A stretch of 64,000 nucleotides of DNA from JABDIP01 sp965212545 (lineage in GTDB: Bacteria > Pseudomonadota > Alphaproteobacteria > DSM-16000 > Inquilinaceae): assembly GCA_965212545.1 (NCBI GenBank), contig CBDBVB010000030.1, positions 62,001-126,000 of the forward strand, given 5' to 3'. The first letter of the stretch is position 1; every line of letters starts with the position of its first letter. A model generated the notes under the pieces. The model worked only from the letters and a program-made list of their open reading frames with translations. It was not told the origin of the DNA and made no database searches. The translations under genes were made by a program, and so were the position numbers. Of this stretch, positions 9,086-18,401 are shown one piece after another.

Positions 9086-9201
9086 TACCGTTTGGAAAGT
9101 CGGCAGTTTTCAGTCGGTTCGCTAAGAAACCTTTAAGTCTATTGGCCGACGCTGGCGTCTGCGTCGCGGGGCTCCCCGCAGCACGAATGGTCGGCAAAGC
9201 C

Positions 9202-11139
9202 ATGACATCGGTGATTGAATCGCGCGGGTCCGTCGGGCCGAATACCACCGATGCGGGCTTCGGGTGGGAGCCAGCCAAGGCGTTCGTCGTCTTTCTCATC
9301 ATCCAGATCGCCTTGGTCGCCGGTGGTGTGACGCCATTCTTCGAGGGCATGTTGGCCGACCCGGATGCCTATATGCGGCTGAACCGGGTGCAGCATCTGT
9401 GGGACAGCGGCAGTTGGTTCGATCCGGTCTACCCTCGCATCAGTCCGCCCGATGGCCTGCTCCAGCATTGGACGCGGCCGATGGATACGCTGCTTCTGAT
9501 CGGCGCCGCAATTGCCACGCCGTTCCTGGGGTTTGAGGAGGGGCTGCATTGGTGGGGTGTGATCATTGGGCCGGTGATGCTGTTCCCGGCGTTGCTGGCC
9601 ATCGTCTGGGCCGCCATCCCGCTCGTTCGGCGCGACTGGCTTTGGCTGGTGGGTGTGTTGTTCGTGACCCAGCCGGCCCTGCTGATGACGTTCCTGGTCG
9701 GTCGACCCGACCACAATTGCCTCCTGATCCTGCTTTTCGTGACCTATGCCGGCCTGACGATCCGGATCGTAGTCGAACCGCACCGCAACGCTATGGCCGT
9801 GTTTGCCGGCATCGTTGCCGCGCTGGCGCTTTGGGTCAGCATGGAGACACTGTTGTTCGTGGTGGTCGGAATAGCCGTTCCCGGGCTGTTCTGGGTCGCC
9901 GGAATCTCTCGCATCTCGCGCGCGATGCTGATTCACTCGGCGTCCCTATTGGCCGCCCTGGCCGTTGCGCTGCTGGTGGAGCGCGGGTTCGGGCGCCTGG
10001 GGCAGATTGAGTTCGATCAGACCTCGGTCGCGCATCTCGTGCTGTTCGGCCTGAACGTAGCATTTTGGGCCGCCATCGAGGCGTCGCAGCGTTTGGTCCG
10101 GATCTCGGGACACCCGGCTGGACGGATCGCGATCGCCACCTTTGCCGCGGCGATCGTGCTGGCGACGATCTGGTCGGTCGTGCCGGGCTTCTTTCAGAGT
10201 CCGTTGTCCCAGGTGGATGAGCTGTATCGGTCGGTTCGATTGGTCAACATCGCCGAAATCCAGCCCATTGTCAGATGGTCGGACCTGACCGGCCCGTCGG
10301 CTGCAATGACCATCGGCCACGTCTTTCTCTGGCTGGGTGCCGCGGCATTGGCAATCCCGAGCCTCATTTGGATGCTGATGCGCAGTTCTGGGGAGATGCG
10401 CAGAGGGTGGCTGGTGATCGCCCTGATGTGCGTGGTCTTCATCCCACTCTCGCTCGCCCAGGTGCGTTGGGTGGCCTATGCGGAGTCGATGCTCGTCATT
10501 CCATACGCAGCTGCCGTCGGCGCCAGCCTGGCCTGGGTGACCCGCCTGCCACTGGCCGAGCCGCTGCTGGCATTTCCGCGGGCGGTGGCAGTCGCTTTTG
10601 CATGCACCTGGAATTTCATTCCCGCCACGATCGTCGGGGCCCTCGCGGACGATCCGCCTGCGGCCACAACTGCGGCGCCAGGCGAGGAGTCCGGTGAGGT
10701 CGCTGGCGCGGCATCCGTGGACTCGGAAAACCTGTGTCCGCTGACATCGTTGTCGAGCGTCCTGGCGGATCCTTCAGGGTTCGGTGACCGGCAACGGCGG
10801 GTGATGGCCTTTGTCGACTTCGGCCCGGAGCTGCTGTATCGGACTCCGCACGCGGTCTTTTCGATACCCAATCACCGCTTCCAGGCCGGCTTCACCGCCA
10901 CCTACGACGCGATGACGGCGTCCACGGACGAGATCGCGGAGTCGATCCTGCGGGACAACGGCGTCGACCTTCTCGTGCTGTGCCCGGAATGGCCCCTGGA
11001 GGCGGACTTCTATGGCAGCGATGGCGGGGCGGGGATGTTCTACGGCCGCTTGCTGACGGGCGATGTACCGTCGTACCTCGAGCTGGTCATGCTGCCTGAC
11101 GAGTTGACGGGTCGGTTCGCGGTCTTCGTGCTGCGGTGA
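9202..11139 (+). CDS. STT3/GT-C-like membrane glycosyltransferase
   Basis: A 645-residue protein with roughly twelve hydrophobic segments (residues 25-490) and a soluble C-terminal domain. The first external loop carries ADPDAYMRLNRVQHLWDSG, close to the DPDxYxRL motif seen in bacterial GT-C and STT3-related proteins, where the acidic pair is catalytic. A second cue is VGRPDHN in a later loop. The C-terminal region is rich in acidic and small residues. It should transfer a sugar or oligosaccharide from a polyprenyl carrier to a surface acceptor. Starts at TTG 9142 and ATG 9187 are in frame; I prefer ATG 9202. It is divergent from the GT2 operon and lies directly upstream of the pilus locus. 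Confidence 0.65.
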   Translation: MTSVIESRGSVGPNTTDAGFGWEPAKAFVVFLIIQIALVAGGVTPFFEGMLADPDAYMRLNRVQHLWDSGSWFDPVYPRISPPDGLLQHWTRPMDTLLLIGAAIATPFLGFEEGLHWWGVIIGPVMLFPALLAIVWAAIPLVRRDWLWLVGVLFVTQPALLMTFLVGRPDHNCLLILLFVTYAGLTIRIVVEPHRNAMAVFAGIVAALALWVSMETLLFVVVGIAVPGLFWVAGISRISRAMLIHSASLLAALAVALLVERGFGRLGQIEFDQTSVAHLVLFGLNVAFWAAIEASQRLVRISGHPAGRIAIATFAAAIVLATIWSVVPGFFQSPLSQVDELYRSVRLVNIAEIQPIVRWSDLTGPSAAMTIGHVFLWLGAAALAIPSLIWMLMRSSGEMRRGWLVIALMCVVFIPLSLAQVRWVAYAESMLVIPYAAAVGASLAWVTRLPLAEPLLAFPRAVAVAFACTWNFIPATIVGALADDPPAATTAAPGEESGEVAGAASVDSENLCPLTSLSSVLADPSGFGDRQRRVMAFVDFGPELLYRTPHAVFSIPNHRFQAGFTATYDAMTASTDEIAESILRDNGVDLLVLCPEWPLEADFYGSDGGAGMFYGRLLTGDVPSYLELVMLPDELTGRFAVFVLR

Positions 11140-11584
11140 TCCGCGGCGCTCGGAGATCGAGCGAATTGCCGCACCGAATCCGATAGTTCGTCAAGCCGGG
11201 CGATAGTGGCGGCAAGTACCGGCGCCGGCCGCTGTACCGATCATCGGCGTTGTCCGACAGGGTGGAAATCCCCTCATGTGGTGTTTGACTTCGGCGGCGG
11301 CGGAACTCGCGCCCGATCGACAAGTCATTCGGTATCGCTGCAGGCGAATACCCGTACCAATCATTTCTCTGTCATAGTACTGACGTTAGTGGATCGCAGA
11401 GAAACTCTCAGAGGTTATAATAGTAAAGCTATTTTTCAGAGCAGACTAACGATCCGTTAACCAAAAGAGTGGTAATACTAGAGAATATACCAACAACAGA
11501 CATTGGTTCGATTAACGAATCATTCACGTTTGGTGGACACACTGGGCTCGTAGGTTATGAACCGCTAGCCAGGAGTACATTGCA
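11140..11584 (+). promoter_or_regulatory. Intergenic region upstream of flp
   Basis: This 445-base stretch contains an AT-rich section (11380-11580) and presumably the pilin promoter and 5' leader. TTAACC at 11457-11462 and TTAA at 11512-11515 resemble CtrA half sites, but no convincing full TTAA-N7-TTAA site is seen. AGGAG at 11571-11575 is the ribosome binding site of flp. No gene is evident. Confidence 0.45.
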
Positions 11585-11779
11585 ATGCTTACAAAGCTTC
11601 ACAGTTTCCTGGACGACGAGTCCGGCGCGACGGCCATTGAATACGGCCTGATTGCTGCTCTCGTGTCCGTTGCCGCTATTGCGGCCCTGACTCTGATGGG
11701 CAACGCGTTGAAGAACATCTTCAACGTCGTGAAGGACGCCCTGGAGAGCGCCTCGGCAAGTGCCAAGGGCGGCTCCTAA
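11585..11779 (+). CDS. flp: Flp/Fap-type pilin
   Basis: A 64-residue prepilin. A short leader ends at Gly14 and is followed by ATAIEYGLIAALVSVAAIAAL, the Flp hallmark with the conserved Glu and Tyr at mature positions 5 and 6 and a hydrophobic helix. CpaA cleaves after the glycine, and the mature subunits form the thin Tad pilus used in adhesion. AGGAG lies nine bases before the ATG. A strong hairpin after the gene probably lets flp transcript accumulate above the downstream export genes. Confidence 0.95.
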   Translation: MLTKLHSFLDDESGATAIEYGLIAALVSVAAIAALTLMGNALKNIFNVVKDALESASASAKGGS

Positions 11780-11794
11780 GGTCAGAAGACATTC

Positions 11795-11823
11795 CGGCCC
11801 GAGCCTGCTTCAGGCTTGGGCCG
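11795..11823 (+). terminator. Strong hairpin after flp (attenuator or mRNA stabiliser)
   Basis: CGGCCCGAGCCTG pairs with CAGGCTTGGGCCG (one G-U pair) around CTT, a 13-bp stem. It has no T-run and sits between flp and cpaA in the same orientation, so partial termination or 3'-end protection of the pilin mRNA fits better than full termination. Confidence 0.65.
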
Positions 11824-11911
11824 GAGACCTTGCGGAGAAGGGCGGCGCGGCGCAGGTCGCCCGCCCTTCTTTGTTTCTGTTTCGTTCAACCCGATCGAAG
11901 GTTCATCGGCA

Positions 11912-12424
11912 ATGATAACGGTGTCAACAGGTCACTTTGTGATCCTTTGCTTTGCCGGATTGCTGTGCTGGGCCCTGGTCAGCGATGCGCTGACCATGAA
12001 GATTCCAAACCGTATATCGATCGGGATCGTCGCGCTCTATCCGGCCTGGGTCATCGCGACCTGGCCGCGTGTGGAGCCGCTCTGGGTGCCGCTTGCGCTC
12101 GCAGCGGCCGTATTGGCAGCCGGGTTTGTCGCCTTCGACCGGGGATATGTCGGAGGCGGTGACGCCAAGATGCTGGCCGCCATGTCGCTGTGGTCCGGCA
12201 CCGGATTGTTCATACCGATGATCTTCGTCACGGCCTTGGCCGGCGGCGTGATTGCGGTCGCGGTCATTCTGGCCGAATTGATGCGCCGGCGCGCCGTCAT
12301 CGCCCGGGGCGGCGATGTGGCCGGTCCGTTTCTCAGCTCCATCGTGAAATCGAAGATGCCCTACGGGATGGCTATCGCAATAGGTGGTGGCGTGGTCGCC
12401 GCCGGTCTGTGGACCGGCTACTAG
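11912..12424 (+). CDS. cpaA: CpaA/TadV prepilin peptidase
   Basis: A 170-residue type IV prepilin (A24) peptidase with five to six membrane segments. The two catalytic aspartates are in SDALTMKIPN (about residues 25-34) and GGGDAKMLAAM (about 81-91; the GxGD motif). It should remove the leader of Flp and of any pseudopilins at the inner membrane. The frame is open further upstream, but ATG 11912 begins directly before the first membrane helix and gives the usual length. Confidence 0.92.
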   Translation: MITVSTGHFVILCFAGLLCWALVSDALTMKIPNRISIGIVALYPAWVIATWPRVEPLWVPLALAAAVLAAGFVAFDRGYVGGGDAKMLAAMSLWSGTGLFIPMIFVTALAGGVIAVAVILAELMRRRAVIARGGDVAGPFLSSIVKSKMPYGMAIAIGGGVVAAGLWTGY

Positions 12425-12443
12425 GCAGGACAGGAGGTCTAAC

Positions 12444-13439
12444 ATGGCTGTGCGGGTCATTGTGCTACTGGGTCTGGCGCTGGTTATCGGCGTCGGTACT
12501 ATCATTTTCGCGAAAAAGTGGATCGACACCGCAAAGACACCGCCGCAGACGACGACGATCGTCGAGGAGGTCGTGCCGGACAGTTTCGTCCTGGTCGCCC
12601 AGGGCAATCTGCAGCCAGGCACGCGGCTCGGCCCCGAGATGGTTCGCTGGCAGGGCTGGCCGACCGAGGACGTCCCGCCATCCTATGTCGTGCAGGGCCA
12701 GCGCAGCGAGGACGAGTTCTTCGGCGCCGTCGTCCGCTATCCGATGGCGGCCGGTGAACCGATCACCCAATTCAAGGTCGCCAGGCCCGGCCAGCAAGGC
12801 TATCTGGCCGCCGTCTTGGAACCCGGCATGCGGGCGGTCACGGTCCCGACCAGCGAAATCCGCGCCTCCGCCGGCTTTATCCTGCCAGGCGACCGGGTTG
12901 ACGTGGTCCTGACCCACGACACCGGCGTCGGCACGGTGAGCGAAACAGTTTTCTTCGACATGCGGGTCCTGGCGATCGATCAGGCCCTTGGCAACCCGGA
13001 AGGCGGTGCGCGGGTCGGCCGCAATGCCACGCTGGAGGTCACCCCCCGCGAGGTCGAGGCCTTCACGCTTATGCAGCAGATGGGGACCCTCTCACTCAGC
13101 CTCCGCAGCCTGGAGCCGGAAGACTTGCAGGACGATCAAGGCCCGAACGGCGGTCAAACCGAATTGCTCGCCGATGCCGCGGCGAACGAAAAACCGGAGG
13201 TCGTGGACAAGATACCAGCCGTCTATCCGGGCGGAGTGCCCGATGAGGCCGGCGAACAGTCGCCCGTGGCGAGCGTGGATAGCGCCGTTGGTGAAGCGTT
13301 AGGGGAAATGACGGAGACTACGGAAGACGAACACTCGATCCGACGCCAGGGACAGACCTTCACGAGCAGCCGGGATGTTTCCGTGCTGATCGGCGGCGGC
13401 GGCGGCGCAGGATCTGTCGTCGTCATCCGCGGCAACTGA
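12444..13439 (+). CDS. cpaB: CpaB/RcpC pilus assembly protein
   Basis: A 331-residue protein with an N-terminal membrane anchor (residues 4-22) and a SAF-type domain: LVAQGNLQPGTRLGPEMV, then EPGMRAVTVPTSE and GFILPGDRVDVVLT, which are classic CpaB motifs. A low-complexity acidic stretch (about 230-300) and a Gly-rich end (IGGGGGAGSVVVIRG) follow. CpaB sits in the periplasm and is thought to stabilise the secretin. AGGAGG at 12432-12437 marks the start ATG 12444. It lies 19 bases after cpaA. Confidence 0.93.
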   Translation: MAVRVIVLLGLALVIGVGTIIFAKKWIDTAKTPPQTTTIVEEVVPDSFVLVAQGNLQPGTRLGPEMVRWQGWPTEDVPPSYVVQGQRSEDEFFGAVVRYPMAAGEPITQFKVARPGQQGYLAAVLEPGMRAVTVPTSEIRASAGFILPGDRVDVVLTHDTGVGTVSETVFFDMRVLAIDQALGNPEGGARVGRNATLEVTPREVEAFTLMQQMGTLSLSLRSLEPEDLQDDQGPNGGQTELLADAAANEKPEVVDKIPAVYPGGVPDEAGEQSPVASVDSAVGEALGEMTETTEDEHSIRRQGQTFTSSRDVSVLIGGGGGAGSVVVIRGN

Positions 13440-13458
13440 TCCCGCTGACGTTCAAGAG

Positions 13459-14832
13459 ATGAGAACCGAGATGCTCAAGTCTTCCACGCGGCTGTTGCGC
13501 TGCATGTCGTTCGCGGTCGTAGCGGCGCTTATCGCGCTCCCCGCCCTGGCCCAGCAAGGGATCCTTGCCGGAAACATCACTGGAGTCGAACTCGGGATTG
13601 GCAAGGGCCAATTGGTCCGACTGGAAAGCCCCGCCAACACCGTCTATCTGGCCGATCCGTCGATCGCCGACGTTCAGGTCATGTCGCCGCAGTTGATCTA
13701 TCTGTTCGGGCGGCAGCCCGGCGAGACCAACCTCTATGCGGTCGGCCCCGGCAATATCGTGGTCGCCGATATGGACATCGTCGTCGGTATCGGCGTCGCG
13801 GCGATCAACCGCAACCTGCAGACTGAAACGCCGGATTCCTCGCTGGAGGTGAGATCGGCCGGTCGAACCGTGGTGATCCAGGGCGAAGCGGAATCCGCCG
13901 AGGACATCGCCGACGCCGAACAACTGGCGCTTGGATTGCTGCCGCCGGACGGCACCGGGCGGGTGGTCAATCAGGCGTCGGTCACCGGCGCGCAGCAGGT
14001 CAATCTGCATGTGCGGTTCGCCGAGGTCGAGCGCTCGTCGGTGCAGAATATCGGGATCAACTGGGACGCGGTCGCCTCAACCGGCAATTTCGTCTTCGAC
14101 TTCGCCACCGGCACCACCGGAAACGGCACTAATCTCATTAACGGGCGATACGGGTCGAGCAACTTCTCGGTCGACATGCTGATCGATGCCCTGGCGGCCG
14201 AGAACCTGGTGCGGATTCTGGCCGAGCCGAACCTGACGGCCCTGTCGGGCGAAACCGCAAGCTTCCTGGCCGGCGGCCAGTTTCCACTCGCGACCGTGGA
14301 TAACAACGGCGCGGTCAGGATTCAGTACCAGACGTTCGGCGTCTCACTCGCGTTCACCCCCACGGTGCTCGACGAGGGTCGGATCAGCCTGCATGTGCGC
14401 CCCGAAGTCAGCGAGTTGTCCAATACCGGCTCGGTGCTGCTCGCCGGCACCTCGATCCCGGCCCTGAACATCCGCCGGGCCGAGACGACGGTCGAACTGG
14501 GCAGCGGTCAGAGCTTCATGATCGCCGGAATGTACCGGTCCTCGGAACGACAATCCGAAGATCTGACCCCGTTCCTGTCGGAACTGCCGATCCTCGGGCC
14601 GCTGTTCAAGCGTCGCAACTTCGATAACGAGGAAACCGAGCTGGTCATCGTCGTGACGCCCTATCTGGTCCAGCCGGTCAGCGCCGAGCGGATCGCGCTG
14701 CCGACCGACCGTCTCGTCGCTCCGGTCGATCAGGTTCCGGATGCCCAATTGGCGGGGCCGGGCTCCAACGCTGTTCTGGCCGGTTCACCCATCGCCGGAG
14801 CCGTTGGCTCCGCCGGCTTCATCCTGAAGTGA
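13459..14832 (+). CDS. cpaC: CpaC/RcpA outer-membrane secretin
   Basis: A 457-residue protein with a signal peptide ending near ALAQQ, an N-terminal BON/N0-like part (GKGQLVRL, VYLADPSIADVQV, LFGRQPGETNLYAVG) and a C-terminal secretin domain (VRILAEPNLTALSGETASFL, GQFPL, PELPILGPLFKRR-type ending with TELVIVVTPYLVQPV). It forms the outer-membrane channel for the Flp pilus. The second in-frame ATG at 13471 could also be used. Its stop overlaps the region just before cpaD. Confidence 0.94.
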   Translation: MRTEMLKSSTRLLRCMSFAVVAALIALPALAQQGILAGNITGVELGIGKGQLVRLESPANTVYLADPSIADVQVMSPQLIYLFGRQPGETNLYAVGPGNIVVADMDIVVGIGVAAINRNLQTETPDSSLEVRSAGRTVVIQGEAESAEDIADAEQLALGLLPPDGTGRVVNQASVTGAQQVNLHVRFAEVERSSVQNIGINWDAVASTGNFVFDFATGTTGNGTNLINGRYGSSNFSVDMLIDALAAENLVRILAEPNLTALSGETASFLAGGQFPLATVDNNGAVRIQYQTFGVSLAFTPTVLDEGRISLHVRPEVSELSNTGSVLLAGTSIPALNIRRAETTVELGSGQSFMIAGMYRSSERQSEDLTPFLSELPILGPLFKRRNFDNEETELVIVVTPYLVQPVSAERIALPTDRLVAPVDQVPDAQLAGPGSNAVLAGSPIAGAVGSAGFILK

Positions 14833-14843
14833 GAGGTAGCAAG

Positions 14844-15506
14844 ATGTTTCGCCCGATTCCGTCCGACCGCCGCTGCGGCAAGGGCAGGCTTCTATTGCGC
14901 GCCTCGATTGCCGTACTGGCGATGAGCCTTCTGGGCGCCTGCACCTACCCGCAGTTTCCGTTCAAGACCCATGCCCGATCAGGGCCGACCATGGATCCGT
15001 ATCGGGTCGATACTGTGCGGATCAATCATGACATCGTTTTTCTGCCGGGTAGCGCGACGCTGGATCCGATCGCCCACGCCAATCTTCGCTCGTTCGTGTC
15101 CCAGGCGAGCGTCCGGACAGACGATGCGGTCACCGTCGTGGCTTCGGGCCCGTTTGCCCTGGCGCGCGAGAATTCGGTCGCCAACGCATTGGCCGGTATG
15201 GGGATCCGCTCTCTGACGATGGCGGAAGGCAATGTCGGATTCGACCAGGTCACCGTGTCGCTGACCCGGACCCATTACCTGGCAACCGCCTGCATGCGCG
15301 GTGGCACCGACCATTTCAATCCGGGCGTGCTTATGCCGCCGATCGGATGTTCGGTGGCAACCAACATGGCCAACATGGTCGAGGATCGAAACGACCTGCT
15401 GGCCGGGCGGCCGGCGGGGCCGACCGATGGCGTTACCGCTGTCCGGGCCGTGAATCGGTATCGGACCGGGACCACCGTCGATCTCAGAGTGGAGGCCTTG
15501 AGGTAA
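14844..15506 (+). CDS. cpaD: CpaD pilus assembly lipoprotein
   Basis: A 220-residue lipoprotein with the lipobox LLGAC near residue 31. Its body includes NHDIVFLPGSATLDP, an OmpA-like or CpaD-specific region around residue 60, and a late DHFNPGVLMPPIGCSVATNMANMV that is diagnostic of CpaD. It helps place or stabilise the secretin. ATG 14844 follows GAGAGG; an upstream in-frame GTG at 14829 overlaps cpaC. cpaE begins two bases after the stop. Confidence 0.9.
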   Translation: MFRPIPSDRRCGKGRLLLRASIAVLAMSLLGACTYPQFPFKTHARSGPTMDPYRVDTVRINHDIVFLPGSATLDPIAHANLRSFVSQASVRTDDAVTVVASGPFALARENSVANALAGMGIRSLTMAEGNVGFDQVTVSLTRTHYLATACMRGGTDHFNPGVLMPPIGCSVATNMANMVEDRNDLLAGRPAGPTDGVTAVRAVNRYRTGTTVDLRVEALR

Positions 15507-15507
15507 C

Positions 15508-16719
15508 ATGAGCGCCGTCTCTGAACTCTCCGAAGGCATCGGCGCGGCCGGCAGCAAGGCGCCGCCGGTCATGGCATTTGCCACCGATGCAGAAACGCTC
15601 GAGACCATCAGCCGTGTCGTGCCGGGTGGCCGCATGGGCGTCGAAGTGAACGAGGGGGGCATCGAAAACGCGCTGTCGATGCTTCGCGGCAGTCCGGCCC
15701 CTGCCTTGTTGATTGTCGACATCACGGGATCGTCGTCGCCGGTAGCAGAACTCGCCGCGCTGGGCGAAATGTGTGGACGGGCGACCACGATCCTGGCGAT
15801 CGGGCCCGACAACGACGTCAGCCTGTTCCGTGCGCTGGTCGGCGCCGGCGTGACCGACTACATGGTGAAGCCAATCTCCGGCCAGGAACTGCGCCGGACC
15901 ATGCTGACCGCCAATCAGCGCGATGGCATGACCGACCAGGCAGCTAACGGGCTGCTGTCGATCGTCGTCGGCGCTCATGGCGGGGTCGGCGGCAGCGCGG
16001 TCGCGGTCGGGTTGGCGTGGCAGATTGCGAACCGGCACAAGAAGCAGGTCGGGCTGGTCGATCTGGACCTGCAGTTCGGAACCGCATCCCTCAGCCTGGA
16101 TCTCGACCCGGGATCGGGGCTGCGAAGCGCGCTGGAGCAGCCGGACCGGATCGATTCACTGTTCGTCGCCAGCGCCATGGTGAGTTGCGGCGACAATCTT
16201 TACGTCCTCAGCGGCGAGGAAGCTCTGGACCAGGAGGTCCAGGTCCAGGCGGCATCGGTCGACCGGCTGATCTCCGAGTTGAAGCGCATCTTCGACGTGG
16301 TCATCATCGACATGCCGCGGCATCTGGTCGCCACCTGCTCGTCGGTCATGCAGACGGCCGATTCGGTGGCACTGGTGACCGACCTGTCCTTGGCCGGCCT
16401 GCGCGACTCGCTGCGCATCCGCACCAGCCTCGAGACGCTGGCGCCCGAGGCCAAGCTCTGCATCGTCGCCAACCGCGTCGGTCTGGCGAAGGCCGGTGAA
16501 CTGGCGCCATCGGAGTTCGAGAAGAGCCTGGGCGCGAAGATCGATTTTGTTTTTCCGGAAGACCCCAAGACGGCGAAAGCGGCCATCAATGGCAAGCCGC
16601 TGGCGGCCGGGGTCAACCGCGGGCGGACCGCCGAGTCGATGAATGGGCTGGCCAGAGTGGCGGGCGGCATTTCCGACGCGAAGAAATCGGGACGGTCCTG
16701 GTTCAAATTTGGGAAGTAG
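15508..16719 (+). CDS. cpaE: CpaE/TadZ pilus localisation protein (receiver-like plus ParA-like ATPase)
   Basis: A 403-residue protein. Residues 20-135 resemble a receiver domain (LLIVDITG, ending in MVKPISGQELRR), and residues 150-390 a MinD/ParA-like fold (VDLDLQFGTASLSLDLDP, VIIDMPRH, SVALVTDLSLAGLRDSLR, IVANRVG). CpaE marks the pole or assembly site for the pilus. The Walker A region reads GAHGGVGGSA (155-164): both the signature lysine and the P-loop lysine of the deviant motif (KGGxGK) are absent, so ATP hydrolysis may be lost. Confidence 0.92.
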   Translation: MSAVSELSEGIGAAGSKAPPVMAFATDAETLETISRVVPGGRMGVEVNEGGIENALSMLRGSPAPALLIVDITGSSSPVAELAALGEMCGRATTILAIGPDNDVSLFRALVGAGVTDYMVKPISGQELRRTMLTANQRDGMTDQAANGLLSIVVGAHGGVGGSAVAVGLAWQIANRHKKQVGLVDLDLQFGTASLSLDLDPGSGLRSALEQPDRIDSLFVASAMVSCGDNLYVLSGEEALDQEVQVQAASVDRLISELKRIFDVVIIDMPRHLVATCSSVMQTADSVALVTDLSLAGLRDSLRIRTSLETLAPEAKLCIVANRVGLAKAGELAPSEFEKSLGAKIDFVFPEDPKTAKAAINGKPLAAGVNRGRTAESMNGLARVAGGISDAKKSGRSWFKFGK

Positions 16720-16732
16720 GTAGGGGCAAACC

Positions 16733-18379
16733 ATGGACTCTAGTGGATCGGACAAGATGTCACTGAAGCCGGTACCGGTCGAGGGGGCGGTACCGGAAGC
16801 GGCCGGGGGACGGGATGTCGTCGGCGGCGACAACAATCGGCTGGCACGATTCTACGAAATGCTGCAGCCGATGGTGAAGAAGCGGCTACAGCCGGAGGCG
16901 GTCAAACGATTGCCCCGTCAGGAAGTCGCCCATCAGGTCAGCGACATCGTCATGGAGGTTCTGGATCTGGAGCCGGATGCGCCGGATCTCCTGGAACAGC
17001 GCTCTCTGGTCGCGACCCTGGTCAACGATCTTGTCACCACGTCGAATGGCGGCGCTCTGGCGGAGGCCAGCGCGGCTCCGGCGCAGGCCCAGGAACGCCC
17101 GGCTCGCCAGCAGACCCCCGGCCAACTCTCGGTCACCGATGCCAAGCTGAAGGTCAAACCGATCCTGCTCGAGCGGATCGACGTCGCCTCGGCCTCGAAC
17201 CTGGAAGTGGAAACCCTGGTCGGTGAGCTGGACGGCGTCGTCGCGGAAATCCGCGACGAGTTGCAGATCCACCTCAACCGCAAGGAACATGCCGAGCTGG
17301 TCCGCTCGTTGGTCGACGACATGATCGGCTTCGGTCCGTTGGAGCCGCTGTTGGCCGACGAGGGCGTCACCGACATCATGGTCAACGGCCCCAAGCAGGT
17401 TTACGTCGAAAAGGGCGGCAAGCTGACCCTGACCGACGTGGTGTTCCAGGACGATGCCCATGTCATGAACGTCGCCACCCGGATCGTGACCCGGATCGGA
17501 CGACGCATCGATGAAACCAACCCGATTTGCGACGCGCGCCTTCCGGACGGCTCACGTGTCAACGCGATCGGCCCGCCGCTGGCGATCGACGGCCCATCGC
17601 TCTCGATTCGTAAGTTTGCCAAGCAGAAGATCACCCTCGACCGGATGGTCGAAACCAAGAACGTTTCGGCGGAAATGGCGGTGGTGATGAAGATCGCGGC
17701 ACGGTGCGCGCTCAACATCCTGATCTCCGGCGGTACCGGTTCCGGTAAGACGACGCTGCTCAACGCCATGTCGCAGATGATCGATCACGGCGACCGCATC
17801 GTCACCATCGAGGACGCCGCCGAACTGCAACTGCAGCAGCCGCATGTGGTCCGGCTGGAGACCCGGCCGGCGAACCTGGAGGGCAAGGGCGAGATCTCGA
17901 TCCGTGACCTGGTCAAGAACTCGCTGCGTATGCGTCCGGATCGGATCATCGTCGGTGAGGTGCGCGGCCAGGAGGCAGTCGATCTGCTGCAGGCGATGAA
18001 CACCGGCCACGACGGCTCGATGGGCACGGTCCACGCCAACAAGCCGCGTGACGCCCTGGTCCGTCTGGAGAACATGGTCGGCATGGCCGGCATCAATCTG
18101 CCAGCGAAAGCGGTCCGCACCCAGATCGCCAGTGCCGTCGACATGATCGTCCAGGTCAGCCGGATGCGCGACGGCGTGCGCCGGGTGACCAGCGTCACCG
18201 AGGTCATCGGCATGGAAGGCGACGTCGTCGTCACCCAGGAGCTCTTCAACTTCGAGTTCACCGGCGAGGACGAAGACGGCAACCTGACGGGCGTCTTCAA
18301 GCCCGCAGGGGTGCGGCCCCACTTCACGCCGCGGGCCGAGTATCACGGTCTCGATCAGGCGTTGCTGGAGGTCGTCTAG
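16733..18379 (+). CDS. cpaF: CpaF/TadA secretion ATPase
   Basis: A 548-residue type II/IV secretion ATPase. A variable N-terminal part (1-170) precedes the conserved region FGPLEPLLADEGVTDIMVNG, IGRRIDETNPICDARLPDGSRVNA, Walker A GGTGSGKTTLLNAMS, the Asp box IVTIEDAAELQL, Walker B DRIIVGEVRGQEAVDLLQAMNTGHDGS and GTVHAN. It powers assembly and possibly retraction of the Flp pilus. It lies 13 bases after cpaE in the same operon. Confidence 0.96.
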   Translation: MDSSGSDKMSLKPVPVEGAVPEAAGGRDVVGGDNNRLARFYEMLQPMVKKRLQPEAVKRLPRQEVAHQVSDIVMEVLDLEPDAPDLLEQRSLVATLVNDLVTTSNGGALAEASAAPAQAQERPARQQTPGQLSVTDAKLKVKPILLERIDVASASNLEVETLVGELDGVVAEIRDELQIHLNRKEHAELVRSLVDDMIGFGPLEPLLADEGVTDIMVNGPKQVYVEKGGKLTLTDVVFQDDAHVMNVATRIVTRIGRRIDETNPICDARLPDGSRVNAIGPPLAIDGPSLSIRKFAKQKITLDRMVETKNVSAEMAVVMKIAARCALNILISGGTGSGKTTLLNAMSQMIDHGDRIVTIEDAAELQLQQPHVVRLETRPANLEGKGEISIRDLVKNSLRMRPDRIIVGEVRGQEAVDLLQAMNTGHDGSMGTVHANKPRDALVRLENMVGMAGINLPAKAVRTQIASAVDMIVQVSRMRDGVRRVTSVTEVIGMEGDVVVTQELFNFEFTGEDEDGNLTGVFKPAGVRPHFTPRAEYHGLDQALLEVV

Positions 18380-18401
18380 TGCCCGACCGGAGGTGCCAGC
18401 A

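Noticed and set aside
11457..11515. TTAACC and TTAA half sites upstream of flp as CtrA boxes
   Set aside because: The two half sites are not spaced as TTAA-N7-TTAA; AT-rich DNA gives such matches by chance.
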